From assembly GCF_900156265.1 (NCBI RefSeq), contig NZ_FTNE01000009.1, positions 1-64,000 of the forward strand: DNA of 64,000 nucleotides, in the 5' to 3' direction. The DNA is from Acidiphilium rubrum (GTDB lineage Bacteria; Pseudomonadota; Alphaproteobacteria; Acetobacterales; Acetobacteraceae). This document shows positions 8,902 to 18,100 of this stretch, in pieces. Numbering within the stretch: position 1 is the first letter of the stretch; the number at the start of each line of letters is the position of its first letter. The notes beneath the pieces are model-generated. The model saw only the letters and a list, made by a program, of their open reading frames with translations. It was not told the origin of the DNA and did no database searches. The position numbers and the translations under genes were made by a program.

Positions 8902-9195
8902 GCCGGGGTTACTCCTTGAGAACGGTGGGCGGGATGGTCGCGGCGGCGTCGCTGAGTTTTGAGAAAGCGTGTCGAAAACAGGTTACAAGGCGTGTTCTGG
9001 CAACCTCCATCCCCGGTTGCAAGGGGTTGGGTTGCGATCGGTGAATGTGTTGTTTTGTGACCTGCTGCATGGATGATTGCTTGCTCAATTTATAACCGTT
9101 TCACGAAATCGTGACTATGAATTGGACGTTATGCTGTAACAATGCGTTAAAATTCAGTCGTTGTATCTCGTCAGGGTCTAATTTATGGCAGGGTC
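8902..9195. promoter_or_regulatory. AT-richer divergent promoter region of ugd and the sulfotransferase gene
   Basis: The 294 bases between the divergent ugd and sulfotransferase genes are distinctly AT-richer than the surroundings. On the plus strand a TTGGAC at 9122-9127 is followed 19 bases later by TTAAAA, a possible sigma-70 promoter. TCACGAAATCGTGA (near 9100) is a 14-base palindrome that could be an operator. Both are weak pattern matches. Confidence 0.35.
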
Positions 9196-10293
9196 ATGAC
9201 CGTAATCGGCTCGCCGCGTAAACGTGCCGCTGAGATGCGCCAGACGGCCATGAACGTGATCGCCGTGACGAGCGCGCCGGTGCTGCTACGCCTTTCGCTG
9301 GGTCGATGGCCTTGTAACAGTGAGCGTGATGCATTCCGGCGGGGGTTCATCGACCGTTCCGTGCGATTGCCGGCGCTCGTGCGGGCGCTGAGTTCCGTGA
9401 GCGATGTGTGCAATCTGATGGGCTACGCAATGCGGGCAGAGCGGGGCACCGCGGAGGCACCATTGTCGCCCTTGCAGGGTGATATCCTGACCGTGTGGAC
9501 CGGACCCAAACTCGGGTTCCTCCACCTTGAGAAATGCGGCGGGGTCGCTGTGATGCGCTGGCTCGCACCGCAGTTTCACCCCGAACAGATCGACCCCGAC
9601 CCGCTGCGCGCAGTGCCGCCGCAGAATTTTTACCGCGCGCCCGCCGGGATCGGGCGTGACGTGGCACGTTACGCCCTGCTGTGGGGGCATTTCGGGCTGC
9701 CGGCCCTCGAACGAATCGACCCCGACCGGTTTAAATTCACCTTTCTGCGCGAACCCCGCGCGCGGTTGGTCTCGATCTATCATTTCTGGCGCAGCGTGCG
9801 GCCGGATGTGATCGGCGACGTCGCCAACGACCCGCTGATGGGCGCGGCCCACCGGCACGATCTGCTCGGGTTTCTGCGCGATCCGGAACCCTCGCTTCGC
9901 GATTACCTCGATAATTTCTATGCGAGACGATTGACCGGCCGCTATAGGACCGGCGCCGCCATCGATCCGCTCATGGCCGATCCCGCAGCCTCACTCGCCG
10001 CCGCGCGCGACGCACTCGCTCGGCTGGACTTCGTCGGAATTACCGAAACAATGGACGACTCGGTGCACCGACTCGCCACGCTGATCGGCGCCAAACCACC
10101 CGATCGCCCGGTGCGCGGCAACGTCACCGCCGAAAATCACGTCGAATCGGCCGATTTTTTCCGCAAAGCCGAACGAACGCCCATGACACCCGAAATCCAG
10201 ACCGAACTCGACCGGCTCACCACCCTCGATCGCACCCTCTACGCCGATGCCCTCGCACAACACCGCACCCCACACGCACGGGCCGCGGAGTGA
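9196..10293 (+). CDS. Sulfotransferase family protein
   Basis: The protein has the two nucleotide-binding blocks of PAPS-dependent carbohydrate sulfotransferases (family 2 type): FLHLEKCGG at residues 108-116, and FTFLREPRARLVSIYHFW at about 180-197. The second holds the Arg and Ser that contact the 3'-phosphate of PAPS. It would transfer sulfate to a sugar hydroxyl, consistent with the polysaccharide cluster across the divergent promoter. The start is uncertain. ATG 9196 gives 365 residues, but the first 75 do not resemble the family; 9418 or 9430 would give about 290 residues, closer to the usual length. Neither has a clear ribosome binding site. Confidence 0.75.
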   Translation: MTVIGSPRKRAAEMRQTAMNVIAVTSAPVLLRLSLGRWPCNSERDAFRRGFIDRSVRLPALVRALSSVSDVCNLMGYAMRAERGTAEAPLSPLQGDILTVWTGPKLGFLHLEKCGGVAVMRWLAPQFHPEQIDPDPLRAVPPQNFYRAPAGIGRDVARYALLWGHFGLPALERIDPDRFKFTFLREPRARLVSIYHFWRSVRPDVIGDVANDPLMGAAHRHDLLGFLRDPEPSLRDYLDNFYARRLTGRYRTGAAIDPLMADPAASLAAARDALARLDFVGITETMDDSVHRLATLIGAKPPDRPVRGNVTAENHVESADFFRKAERTPMTPEIQTELDRLTTLDRTLYADALAQHRTPHARAAE

Positions 10294-10362
10294 TGACTGC
10301 AGGGTTCGGGGGGATGGTGCTTTTTTCAGCAAGCAAGGCGGGGGGCTTTCCCTCCGGAGCCA

Positions 10363-10389
10363 TTCCAGCGATGAAGAGCATCGCTGGAA
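10363..10389. repeat. Perfect 11-bp inverted repeat after the sulfotransferase gene
   Basis: TTCCAGCGATG, a 5-base loop AAGAG and CATCGCTGGAA form a perfect 11-bp stem. It lies between the sulfotransferase stop and aat. There is no T-run, so it is not a classical intrinsic terminator; it could be a Rho-associated hairpin, a processing site or an operator. Confidence 0.6.
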
Positions 10390-10476
10390 CCTTCGGCTTC
10401 TGCGCCCCCTCGACCCCCACAGCTATCACTTTGTGACCGTGCTTGCGGGGGTGGGTGATCTGCGCGACGATGGGGG

Positions 10477-11160
10477 ATGATCGCGCGCGAGCTTGTTCTC
10501 GATCCTGACATGATTTTGCGGGCTTATCGGCTGGGGATGTTTCCGATGGCGGAGACGCGGCAGTCGCGGAGTTTGCATTTTCTGGACCCGGAGCGTCGTG
10601 GGGTCTTGCCGTTGGGTGGATTTCATGTGCCGCGGCGGTTGTTTCGGACGATCCGGACGACGCGGCTGGAGGTGGTGGCGGACCGGGATTTTCGCGGGTT
10701 GATCGGGTTATGTGCGGCGGCGCGGGCGGTGCGGCCGGAGACGTGGATCAACCGGGAGATCGAGCGGTTGTTCGTGGCGTTGCATGATCTGGGCCATGCG
10801 CACAGTGTCGAGGTGTGGGATGGTGCGACGCTGGTGGGCGGGCTGTACGGGCTGGCGATCGGCGGGGCGTTTTTTGGCGAGAGCATGGTGTCGCTGGTGC
10901 GGGATGCCTCGAAGATTGCCTTGGCGCATCTGGTGGCGCGGTTGCGGTTATGTGGGTTCAGTTTGTTGGATACGCAGTTTTTGACCGAGCATCTGGCGCG
11001 GTTCGGGGCGCGTGAGGTGTCGCGCGCGGCGTATCATGGGATGTTGGCGGAGGCGGTGGCGCGGCCGGCCGCATGGGTGGCTGACCTGGATGCTGCCACA
11101 ATTCTTGCGGATATCGGTGCCATGCTGGCACGTGACCATGATCGGGAAGATAGCGTTTGA
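10477..11160 (+). CDS. aat: Leucyl/phenylalanyl-tRNA-protein transferase
   Basis: This 227-residue cytoplasmic enzyme moves Leu or Phe from its tRNA to the N-terminal Arg or Lys of proteins, marking them for ClpAP degradation (N-end rule). Recognisable blocks are AYRLGMFPMAE near the N-terminus, GGLYGLAIGGAFFGESMVS (the hallmark region), the ASKIAL helix, and GFSLLDTQFLTEHLARFGA. Length is typical. Its stop overlaps the ATG of the next gene by one base, so the two are probably translated together. Confidence 0.95.
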   Translation: MIARELVLDPDMILRAYRLGMFPMAETRQSRSLHFLDPERRGVLPLGGFHVPRRLFRTIRTTRLEVVADRDFRGLIGLCAAARAVRPETWINREIERLFVALHDLGHAHSVEVWDGATLVGGLYGLAIGGAFFGESMVSLVRDASKIALAHLVARLRLCGFSLLDTQFLTEHLARFGAREVSRAAYHGMLAEAVARPAAWVADLDAATILADIGAMLARDHDREDSV

Positions 11161-11777
11161 TGAAGAGAATGCGGCGGTTTTTAGCTGGGTTTGCGGTCGT
11201 GGGGCTGGCGGTGGTCGGGTGGGGCGGTTTGGCGCGGGCGGCGGTGCCGCGGTTGCTGCCGGACCATGATGTGATGGGGGTGTATCGGATCAGCCAGCCG
11301 GGGCGGGCGGACCAGACGTGGCGGGTGCGCTATCAGGCGGCGAGTCGGATGTTGCGGGCGGTGAGTGTGGCGGGTCAGGCGACGGGGGTGACGGTGTTGC
11401 TCGATCTGGCATCCGGCTCAGCGCATGTGGTGGTGCCGCAGATGCATGCGGTGGTGGCGGTGCCGGGTTTGTCGGGGCTGATCAATAAGGTGCTCGATGA
11501 GAACGGCGCGCATTTCACGCCGTTGGGCCAGGCGCGGATCGCGGGGCATGCGTGCACGCGGTATTTGGTGTTGAAGCGCAAGGGCGATGGTACGGCGTGC
11601 ATTACCCAGGGTGGTGTGGTGCTGGCGGCGACCGGCAAGGACGATCGTGGTTCGATGAGCGTGACGGCGCTGCAGGTTGCCGATGCGCCGCAACCGCCGG
11701 GTGATTTCGTGTTGCCTGAGGGGTATTCGAGTATTTCCTTGCCGCCGCAGATGTTGGCGCAGTTGCTGGGCGGTTGA
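11160..11777 (+). CDS. Exported protein of unknown function (DUF4412-like)
   Basis: A 205-residue protein with a clear signal peptide: a basic MKRMRRF start, a hydrophobic core to about residue 20, and an ARA-A cleavage site. The mature part is beta-rich and has no catalytic motif I recognise. Features such as TWRVRYQAASRMLR, VTVLLDLASG, a His/Met pair in VVPQMHAVV and a late G-H-A-C-T-R-Y segment resemble DUF4412-type periplasmic proteins. It starts one base inside the aat stop; a TTG one codon earlier is possible. Function is unknown, but co-translation with aat is visible. Confidence 0.75.
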   Translation: MKRMRRFLAGFAVVGLAVVGWGGLARAAVPRLLPDHDVMGVYRISQPGRADQTWRVRYQAASRMLRAVSVAGQATGVTVLLDLASGSAHVVVPQMHAVVAVPGLSGLINKVLDENGAHFTPLGQARIAGHACTRYLVLKRKGDGTACITQGGVVLAATGKDDRGSMSVTALQVADAPQPPGDFVLPEGYSSISLPPQMLAQLLGG

Positions 11778-12177
11778 AACGCGAGGCGGTTGCGCCTGGG
11801 TGATGGCTGCCCTTGCGCGGATCTGGAAGTTGCGTCATGAGATAATCCTATCAATGGGTTCGGCGCGAGACTTGAGCCAAGTCGGTGCCGCTCCTTGATC
11901 CTCCCATTCTATCCAGGCGGTATTTGCAGCAGGATAGTTTTAACCACCCAGGGTTGCGTTGATTATTCCGGCGCCGCCCCACGAGATAAGGACCGATGCA
12001 CGCGCTTTTTGTCGCTTTTCCTCAAACGACGCCCTGTTCACGGGTGTTTGTTGCGACCAGCGCCCCGGCCCTTCGCCATGATTGACGTTTTCATTCTTTA
12101 CTTCACACCCAATCACCCGCGCCTGCACGCTGGCGACCGTATGGTCCCGCCGCCGGCGCGCAGGAGTTCATGTTTCG
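11778..12177 (+). promoter_or_regulatory. Long leader and promoter region of rne
   Basis: About 400 bases precede rne. Base composition is less biased than in the coding regions and no convincing gene is seen. A TTGACG at 12082-12087 is a possible -35 element, but the sequence 17 bases on (ACACCC) is a poor -10. In E. coli a long rne leader mediates autoregulation by RNase E. This region could do the same, but I see no matching structured element. Confidence 0.4.
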
Positions 12178-14970
12178 ATGACCAAAACGATGCTGATCGA
12201 TGCCAGCCACGCGGAAGAAACCCGCGTGGTGGTGCTGGATAACAACCGACTCGATGATTTCGATATCGAGACGGCCGACAAGAAACAGATCAAGGGCAAT
12301 ATCTATCTTGCCAAGGTGATCCGGGTCGAGCCGAGCCTGCAGGCCGCTTTTGTCGAATATGGCGGCAATCGCCACGGATTTTTGGCGTTTGCCGAAATCC
12401 ACCCCGATTATTATCAGATCCCGGTCGCTGATCGGCAGAAGCTGCTGGCGATGGAGGCCGAGGAGGCGCGCCGCCGCAGCGAGGCTGAGGATGCCGAGGA
12501 TGCGCGGGCTGGTGCGCCACGCGCGCAGGCGCTGGAGGCCGGGCGGGCCGCGGTGATTGCGGAGATCCCGATCGGTGATGCGCCGCCGGCGATGATCGAT
12601 GCGGCGACCGCGGATGACGCGCTGGAGCAGACCGAGGGTGAGGGCGAGGCTGATCGGATCGATGATCATGCCCAGCCGGACCATGTTTCGGGTGCGGCCG
12701 CCGCGATCGAGGCGGAGCTTGCCAGCAACGGGCCGCCGCCGGAGGATGGCGAGGTGGCGCCGGCCGAGCCGCCCGAGCAGGTTGGCGGCGGTGACGACGG
12801 TGCGGATGAGGCGCGCGAGCGGCGCCGGATGCGGGCGTTGCGGTCGTACAAGATTCAGGAGGTGGTCCATCGCCGCCAGATCATTCTGATCCAGGTGGTG
12901 AAGGAGGAGCGCGGCTCGAAGGGTGCGGCGCTGACCACGTATATTTCGCTGGCCGGGCGGTTTTCGGTGCTGATGCCGAATTCGCCGAACGGGGGCGGGG
13001 TGTCGCGCAAGATTACCTCGGTGGCGGATCGTCGCCGGCTGAAAGAGGTGATGACCGAGCTCGATATTCCCGACGGCATGGGCATGATCGTGCGGACCGC
13101 CGGGGCGGCGCGGCCGAAGCCGGAGATCAAGCGCGATTGCGAATATCTGCTGCGGTTGTGGGACGATATTCGGGAAAAGACGCTTGCCTCGATCGCGCCG
13201 GCGCTGGTGTACGAGGAGGCGACGCTGATCAAGCGGACGATCCGCGATGTGTATACCCGTGATGTCGATACGCTGCTGATCGAGGGCGAGGAAGGCTATC
13301 GGACGGCGCGGGACTTCATGCGGATGCTGATGCCGACCGCGGTGAAGAAGGTGGTGCAGTGGAACGACCGCCAGCCGCTGTATGCGAAATATCAGGTGGA
13401 GCAGATGCTCGACCAGATGTTTCAGCCGACCGTGCAGCTGCGTTCCGGCGGGTATCTGGTGATCAACCAGACCGAGGCGTTGGTGGCGATCGATGTGAAT
13501 TCGGGGCGGGCGACGCGGGAGCGGAATATCGAGGATACCGCGCTGCGCACCAATATGGAGGCCGCCGAGGAAGTGGCGCGGCAGTTGCGGCTGCGTGATC
13601 TGGCCGGGCTGATCGTGATCGATTTCATCGACATGGAAGTGCGGCGCAACAATGCGATGGTCGAGCGCAAGCTCAAGGATGCGCTGAAGAACGACCGGGC
13701 GCGGATTCAGGTGGGGTCGATCAGTCATTTCGGGCTGATGGAGATGAGCCGCCAGCGGCTGCGGCCTTCGATTTCCGAGACCATGCTGATCCCGTGCCCG
13801 CATTGTGCGGGTGTCGGGCATATCAGAAGTACGGCGAGCACGGCGCTGGCCGTGTTGCGCGCGATCGAGGATGAGGCGGCGCGGCAGGCGGCCGAGATTG
13901 CGGTGCATCTGGCACCGGAAGTGGCGCTGTATATTTTCAATCACAAGCGTGCGCAGCTGGCGGCGACCGAAGCGCGGTTCGACATGGTGGTGCGGTTTGT
14001 CGCCGACGGTGTGGTGCCGGCGGAGTTCAAGGTCGAGAAGCTGCGCAGCCATACGGCACGGCCGATCGAGGCGCCGGTGACGCGCCAGGCCGAGCCGGTG
14101 GTGAGCGCGCGTGACGATGAGGATGAGGCGGCGGACGAGGCCGATGACGAGAGCGTCGGTGAGACGGTTGCGGGCAATGCCAGCGCGGGTGGTGATGCCA
14201 AGACGGCGGACGAGGCTGAGCGTGGGCGGCGTCGCCGGCGTCGGCGTCGTCGGGGTGGCCGGCGGGATGATGCGGCACCGGCACCGGGTGCCGAGCAGCC
14301 GGACATGCCGGAATTGCCCGACGAATTTGCGGCAAGGCTGGGTCAGCCGGTATCGCCGCGGGCCGAGCCGGTTGGCGAGGGTGATGGCGTTGCGGTGAGT
14401 GCCGGCGAGGATCAGGCGGTTGCGGCACCGGTGCGTGACGAGGCGGTGCCGGAGACGGTGGTTGCAGCGCCGGCCGAGGTTGCGGTTGTCGCGGTCGCGG
14501 TTGAGGGTTCGGCGGACCTGCCGGTTGCGGCTGAGGCTGGGGTCGCGGATGCTGCCACACCTACGGTCGAGAAGCCGAAGCGTCGGCCGCCGCGTCGGCG
14601 CCGGACGGCTGGCGATGCCGAGGCGCCCGCGGCGCCGACACCGGTGTTGCCGGTGTTTACCGATATCGCCGATATTTTCGAGGCGGCCGAGCAGGCCGAG
14701 GCACGGGTGGTCAAGCCGCGGCGGGCGCCGCGTGCCGCGGCCAAGGCGATCGTGCAGGAATCGCTGATTGCGGCGACGCCGGAGCCGATTCCGGAGCGGG
14801 CGCCGGCGCCGGTGCGTGAGCCGGAACCGGTGCCGATGCCGGCACCTGAGCCGGTTCATGAGCCCGAGCCGGAGCCCGAGCCCATCAAGGCGGCTGCGGT
14901 GAAACCGATGATGGTCGATGCGGTCGAGCCGCAGGCGGCACCGAAGCGGGGCTGGTGGAAGCGCGGCTGA
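12178..14970 (+). CDS. rne: Ribonuclease E
   Basis: A 930-residue endoribonuclease of mRNA decay and rRNA/tRNA processing. It starts MTKTMLIDASHAEETRVVV, the usual RNase E N-terminus, preceded by CAGGAG. The S1 domain is split by a highly acidic, low-complexity insert at roughly residues 95-220. Catalytic aspartates are Asp439 (VAIDVNSG) and Asp482 (IVIDFIDM), spaced 43 residues apart as in E. coli (303 and 346). The zinc-link CPHCAGVGH (Cys540, Cys543) supports tetramer formation. The C-terminal 350 residues are disordered, with an Arg-rich RNA-binding patch ([13 protein letters not shown]), Pro/Glu repeats and a WWKRG end, expected to be the degradosome scaffold. A strong terminator follows. 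Confidence 0.96.
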   Translation: MTKTMLIDASHAEETRVVVLDNNRLDDFDIETADKKQIKGNIYLAKVIRVEPSLQAAFVEYGGNRHGFLAFAEIHPDYYQIPVADRQKLLAMEAEEARRRSEAEDAEDARAGAPRAQALEAGRAAVIAEIPIGDAPPAMIDAATADDALEQTEGEGEADRIDDHAQPDHVSGAAAAIEAELASNGPPPEDGEVAPAEPPEQVGGGDDGADEARERRRMRALRSYKIQEVVHRRQIILIQVVKEERGSKGAALTTYISLAGRFSVLMPNSPNGGGVSRKITSVADRRRLKEVMTELDIPDGMGMIVRTAGAARPKPEIKRDCEYLLRLWDDIREKTLASIAPALVYEEATLIKRTIRDVYTRDVDTLLIEGEEGYRTARDFMRMLMPTAVKKVVQWNDRQPLYAKYQVEQMLDQMFQPTVQLRSGGYLVINQTEALVAIDVNSGRATRERNIEDTALRTNMEAAEEVARQLRLRDLAGLIVIDFIDMEVRRNNAMVERKLKDALKNDRARIQVGSISHFGLMEMSRQRLRPSISETMLIPCPHCAGVGHIRSTASTALAVLRAIEDEAARQAAEIAVHLAPEVALYIFNHKRAQLAATEARFDMVVRFVADGVVPAEFKVEKLRSHTARPIEAPVTRQAEPVVSARDDEDEAADEADDESVGETVAGNASAGGDAKTADEAERGRRRRRRRRRGGRRDDAAPAPGAEQPDMPELPDEFAARLGQPVSPRAEPVGEGDGVAVSAGEDQAVAAPVRDEAVPETVVAAPAEVAVVAVAVEGSADLPVAAEAGVADAATPTVEKPKRRPPRRRRTAGDAEAPAAPTPVLPVFTDIADIFEAAEQAEARVVKPRRAPRAAAKAIVQESLIAATPEPIPERAPAPVREPEPVPMPAPEPVHEPEPEPEPIKAAAVKPMMVDAVEPQAAPKRGWWKRG

Positions 14971-14998
14971 CCCGTATTTCGCTGATGTGACGATGTGG

Positions 14999-15032
14999 AA
15001 AACCCCGGCCGGGTCTCTCGGCCGGGGTTTTT
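14999..15032 (+). terminator. Intrinsic terminator of rne
   Basis: AAAACCCCGGCCG, a 7-base loop and CGGCCGGGGTTTTT form a strong GC stem followed by a T-run. It lies 28 bases after the rne stop. Confidence 0.9.
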
Positions 15033-15133
15033 CGTTCGTGGCTTGCGAGGAAAGCATAGGTAGTTGTGTCGCTCGGCTTGAACAACTGGAAGTTGAACAT
15101 TACGGTTGATTCCGAGAGGCGTCAGGAGTCACC

Positions 15134-18100
15134 ATGAGTTCGACCTTGCAGATCATTGGGCCGGCGGCGATCGATCTGATCGAGGGGACGACGCTTGCCA
15201 GCCTCGATCTGTTGCCGCCGGGCGGGCTTGCGGTGAGCGATAGCAATGCGGCTGCGTCGATCAGCGTGACGCTGAGCAGCAGCGTCAGTCTTTCGGCCAG
15301 CAGCGCGGGCGGGGCGACCGTGATCGATTCCGGCGGGGCGCTGACGTTGAGCGGGGGGTTGGCCGCGGTTAATGCGGCGTTGGCCAGCCTGATACTGACC
15401 GGCACGGCGGCGGGGGCGGCGACGCTGGCGATGACCGCGAGCGATGGCACTGCGAGCGCGAGCACGGTCGTCGGGCTGGAGACGCTGCCGGATCGCGCGC
15501 CGGCGTTTGTTGCGCCGGCCGCGAGCCTTGCGCTGGTGGCGGGGGTTGGCGCGTCGCTGGGGCTGACGTTGGCCGATGATCCGGCTGTGGCGCTGGGTTT
15601 GCTCGGCGCGGCATCGGAGGGGTTGAGCGTTACGCTGCTGGCCTCGTCCGGCGTGCTGTTGCTCGACCCTGGCGTGGCGCCGGGGATCGGGATTGCCGGG
15701 GACGCGACCGGGGCGTTGACGCTTTCGGCCACGAGCACCGAGTTCGCGAGCCTGGATGCGGCGCTGGCGGCGGTCAGGCTCGATGCCGGGTCGGGCGGGT
15801 CGTTGCGCTATATCGCGAGCCAGACCAGCGGGCCGTTGGCGCTGACCGATACCTCCGGCAGTCTGAGCTATACGACCACCGGCACGATCGGGGCGACCGC
15901 CGAGAGTTGGGCGGGGCAATCGATCGGGTGGCAGACGGCGGCGGCGTGGTCCGGCGATGCGACGCCGGGGCTGGGGACGGATGTGACGATCGGCGGCACC
16001 GCGACGGTGCTGGGCTTTGGCGTGGCCGCCAGCCTGAGCGTGGCGCAGGGCGCGGTTGTCGATGTCGAGGCGCAGATCGGCCTGGCGGCGGCGACGCTTG
16101 CGAGCGGGAGCACGCTGGTGCTGGGGGTTGCCGCGGTTTCGGTTGCGGGGAGCCTGGTGCTCGATGCGGCGACCATCGCGATCGGTGCGGCGGGGAGTCT
16201 GGCGGCGGGTGCCGTGTCGGTCGGGTCGGCGGGTGCGTTGATCGATTTCGGCACGGCGGTGTTGGGCGGCATGGCGGTGGATGGGGCGGCCTTGCTGCCG
16301 GGCGGCGTGCTGCTGGATGGGCCGATCGGCATGGGATCGGGCGGGTTCATCGATTTTGCGGGCAGTTTGCAGGCGGATAGCGCGGCGCCATCGGTTGGGT
16401 TGACCGCGATTTCACTGGCAGCCGGGGCGACGATTGCCGGGGCGGGTACGCTGATTACCGGCAATTTCAGTTTTTCGGACAATATTGCCGGGCCGGGGAC
16501 GATTGTTGCGAGCGGTCCGACGGCGTTCGAGGTGCTGGCCGGCAGCGTTGGCGGTGGCGTGCATTTCGTGATCGATCCCGGAGCGTCGCTCGAATTCGGG
16601 GCGGTTGCGCCATTGTATGGCGTGTTCAATGCGACGCCGGTGACGGTGGGCGGCGATGCGACGATCAGTTTCGCGCCCGGCGCTTCGGCGGGGCAGGATG
16701 CGACCGGTTATGCGAGCACGCTGGGCGAGCAGGGCGGCGTGCTGGTGATCGATAATCCGGAGAGTTTTTCCGGCACCATTCTGGGATTTCTGCCGGGCGA
16801 GCGGATTGTGCTCTCGACCCTGTCACCGGCCTCGGTGTTCAACGTGACGACCAATTCCTTCGAGGTCGAGGGGTCGGTGATCGGCAATGCGACGCAGAGC
16901 GTGATCGTGACGCTCCATGCCAGCCTGGCCGCCGGGCTGACGCCGGTGATCGAGACCGATGCGGCGGGGAATGCGGTGATCGGGCTGCGTGCGGCCAGTG
17001 CGGTGCTGGATTTGAACGATACGGCCGCGAGCCTTGCGGTGATCGATGCGGTCAATGGGGTGGCCACGCCGATCGAGGGGCTGGGCGTGCTGGTGCCGAG
17101 CGATGGGTCGGCTGGGTTGGTGCTGACGATTACGGCGAGCCATGGGCTGATCGGCGATGGTGGCACGACGGGGAGCGCACTCACGCTGAGTGCGACGAGC
17201 GCGCTGGCGTTGAACACCGATATGGCGGCGCTGAACTATACCGCGCCGGGGAGCGGTACCGGCGATGTGTTGAACTTCAGCGGTTCGGCGGGGCTGGCCG
17301 GGCTTTCGGCCGCGATCGCCATTGATATCGGAGCGGCGGCGACGCTGGGGTTTGCGGGCGCGAGCGGTGCGTTGTTCGATTCGGGCAGCGCCTGGAACGG
17401 TGGTGCTGCGCCGGCGGTGGGGGATGTCGCGGCGTTTTCCAGCCATCAGGGCGCGCCGTTGCTGGTCGGTGGGGTTGGGGCGGCGAGCGAATTGTCGATC
17501 GGCGGGGCGTATGATTTTGCCGGTGCGCTCGACCTTGCGGGCTCGGCGGGGGTTGCGCTCGAGATTAGCGGTGGCGGCTTCGCGCTCTTCGATGCCGATG
17601 CGGTGGTAACGCTGGGTGCTTCGGCGGTGATCGGCGATGTGGGTGGCGCGGGCACGCTGGGGATTGCCGGGACGGTGTATGCGCCGTCGGATACCATCGT
17701 GGTGGGCGGCGTGGCGGCGGCGACGGGCAGTGTGCTGGATATCACCGGCAATCTGCTGCTGGCACAGGCGCTGGATTTGGGTGGTGGTGCGGCAGCGACG
17801 CTCGATGTGACCGGCAATGCCGGGTTTGCCGCCACTACGCTGGGCGGGGCTGGTGCGCTGGCCAGCGGGTTGATCCGCGCGGGCGGGGCGGCGACGCTGG
17901 CGCTCGGGGCGCTGGATATTGTGGCGGGCACGCTGGCGCTCGATGGGGGCGCGACGGTCAGTGCGGCGGCGGTGACGCTGGGCAGCGGGTTGGTCAGCCT
18001 GGCCGGTCAGAGCGAACTGGTCGCCAATTTCGGGCTTGATATCAATGGGGGGTCGCTGGCGGTCGGCGCGGCGGCGGTTGCCAATTTGTCGCCCGGGACG

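Noticed and set aside
10294-10476. A third copy of the GC-rich inverted-arm repeat
   Set aside because: Only general resemblance in G and C runs; the diagnostic GGATTCCAAAGG border and paired arms are absent.
12103-15057. A 984-codon minus-strand frame opposite rne
   Set aside because: The plus strand encodes RNase E with its catalytic residues. The opposite frame is Arg/His/Leu-rich with no recognisable fold.
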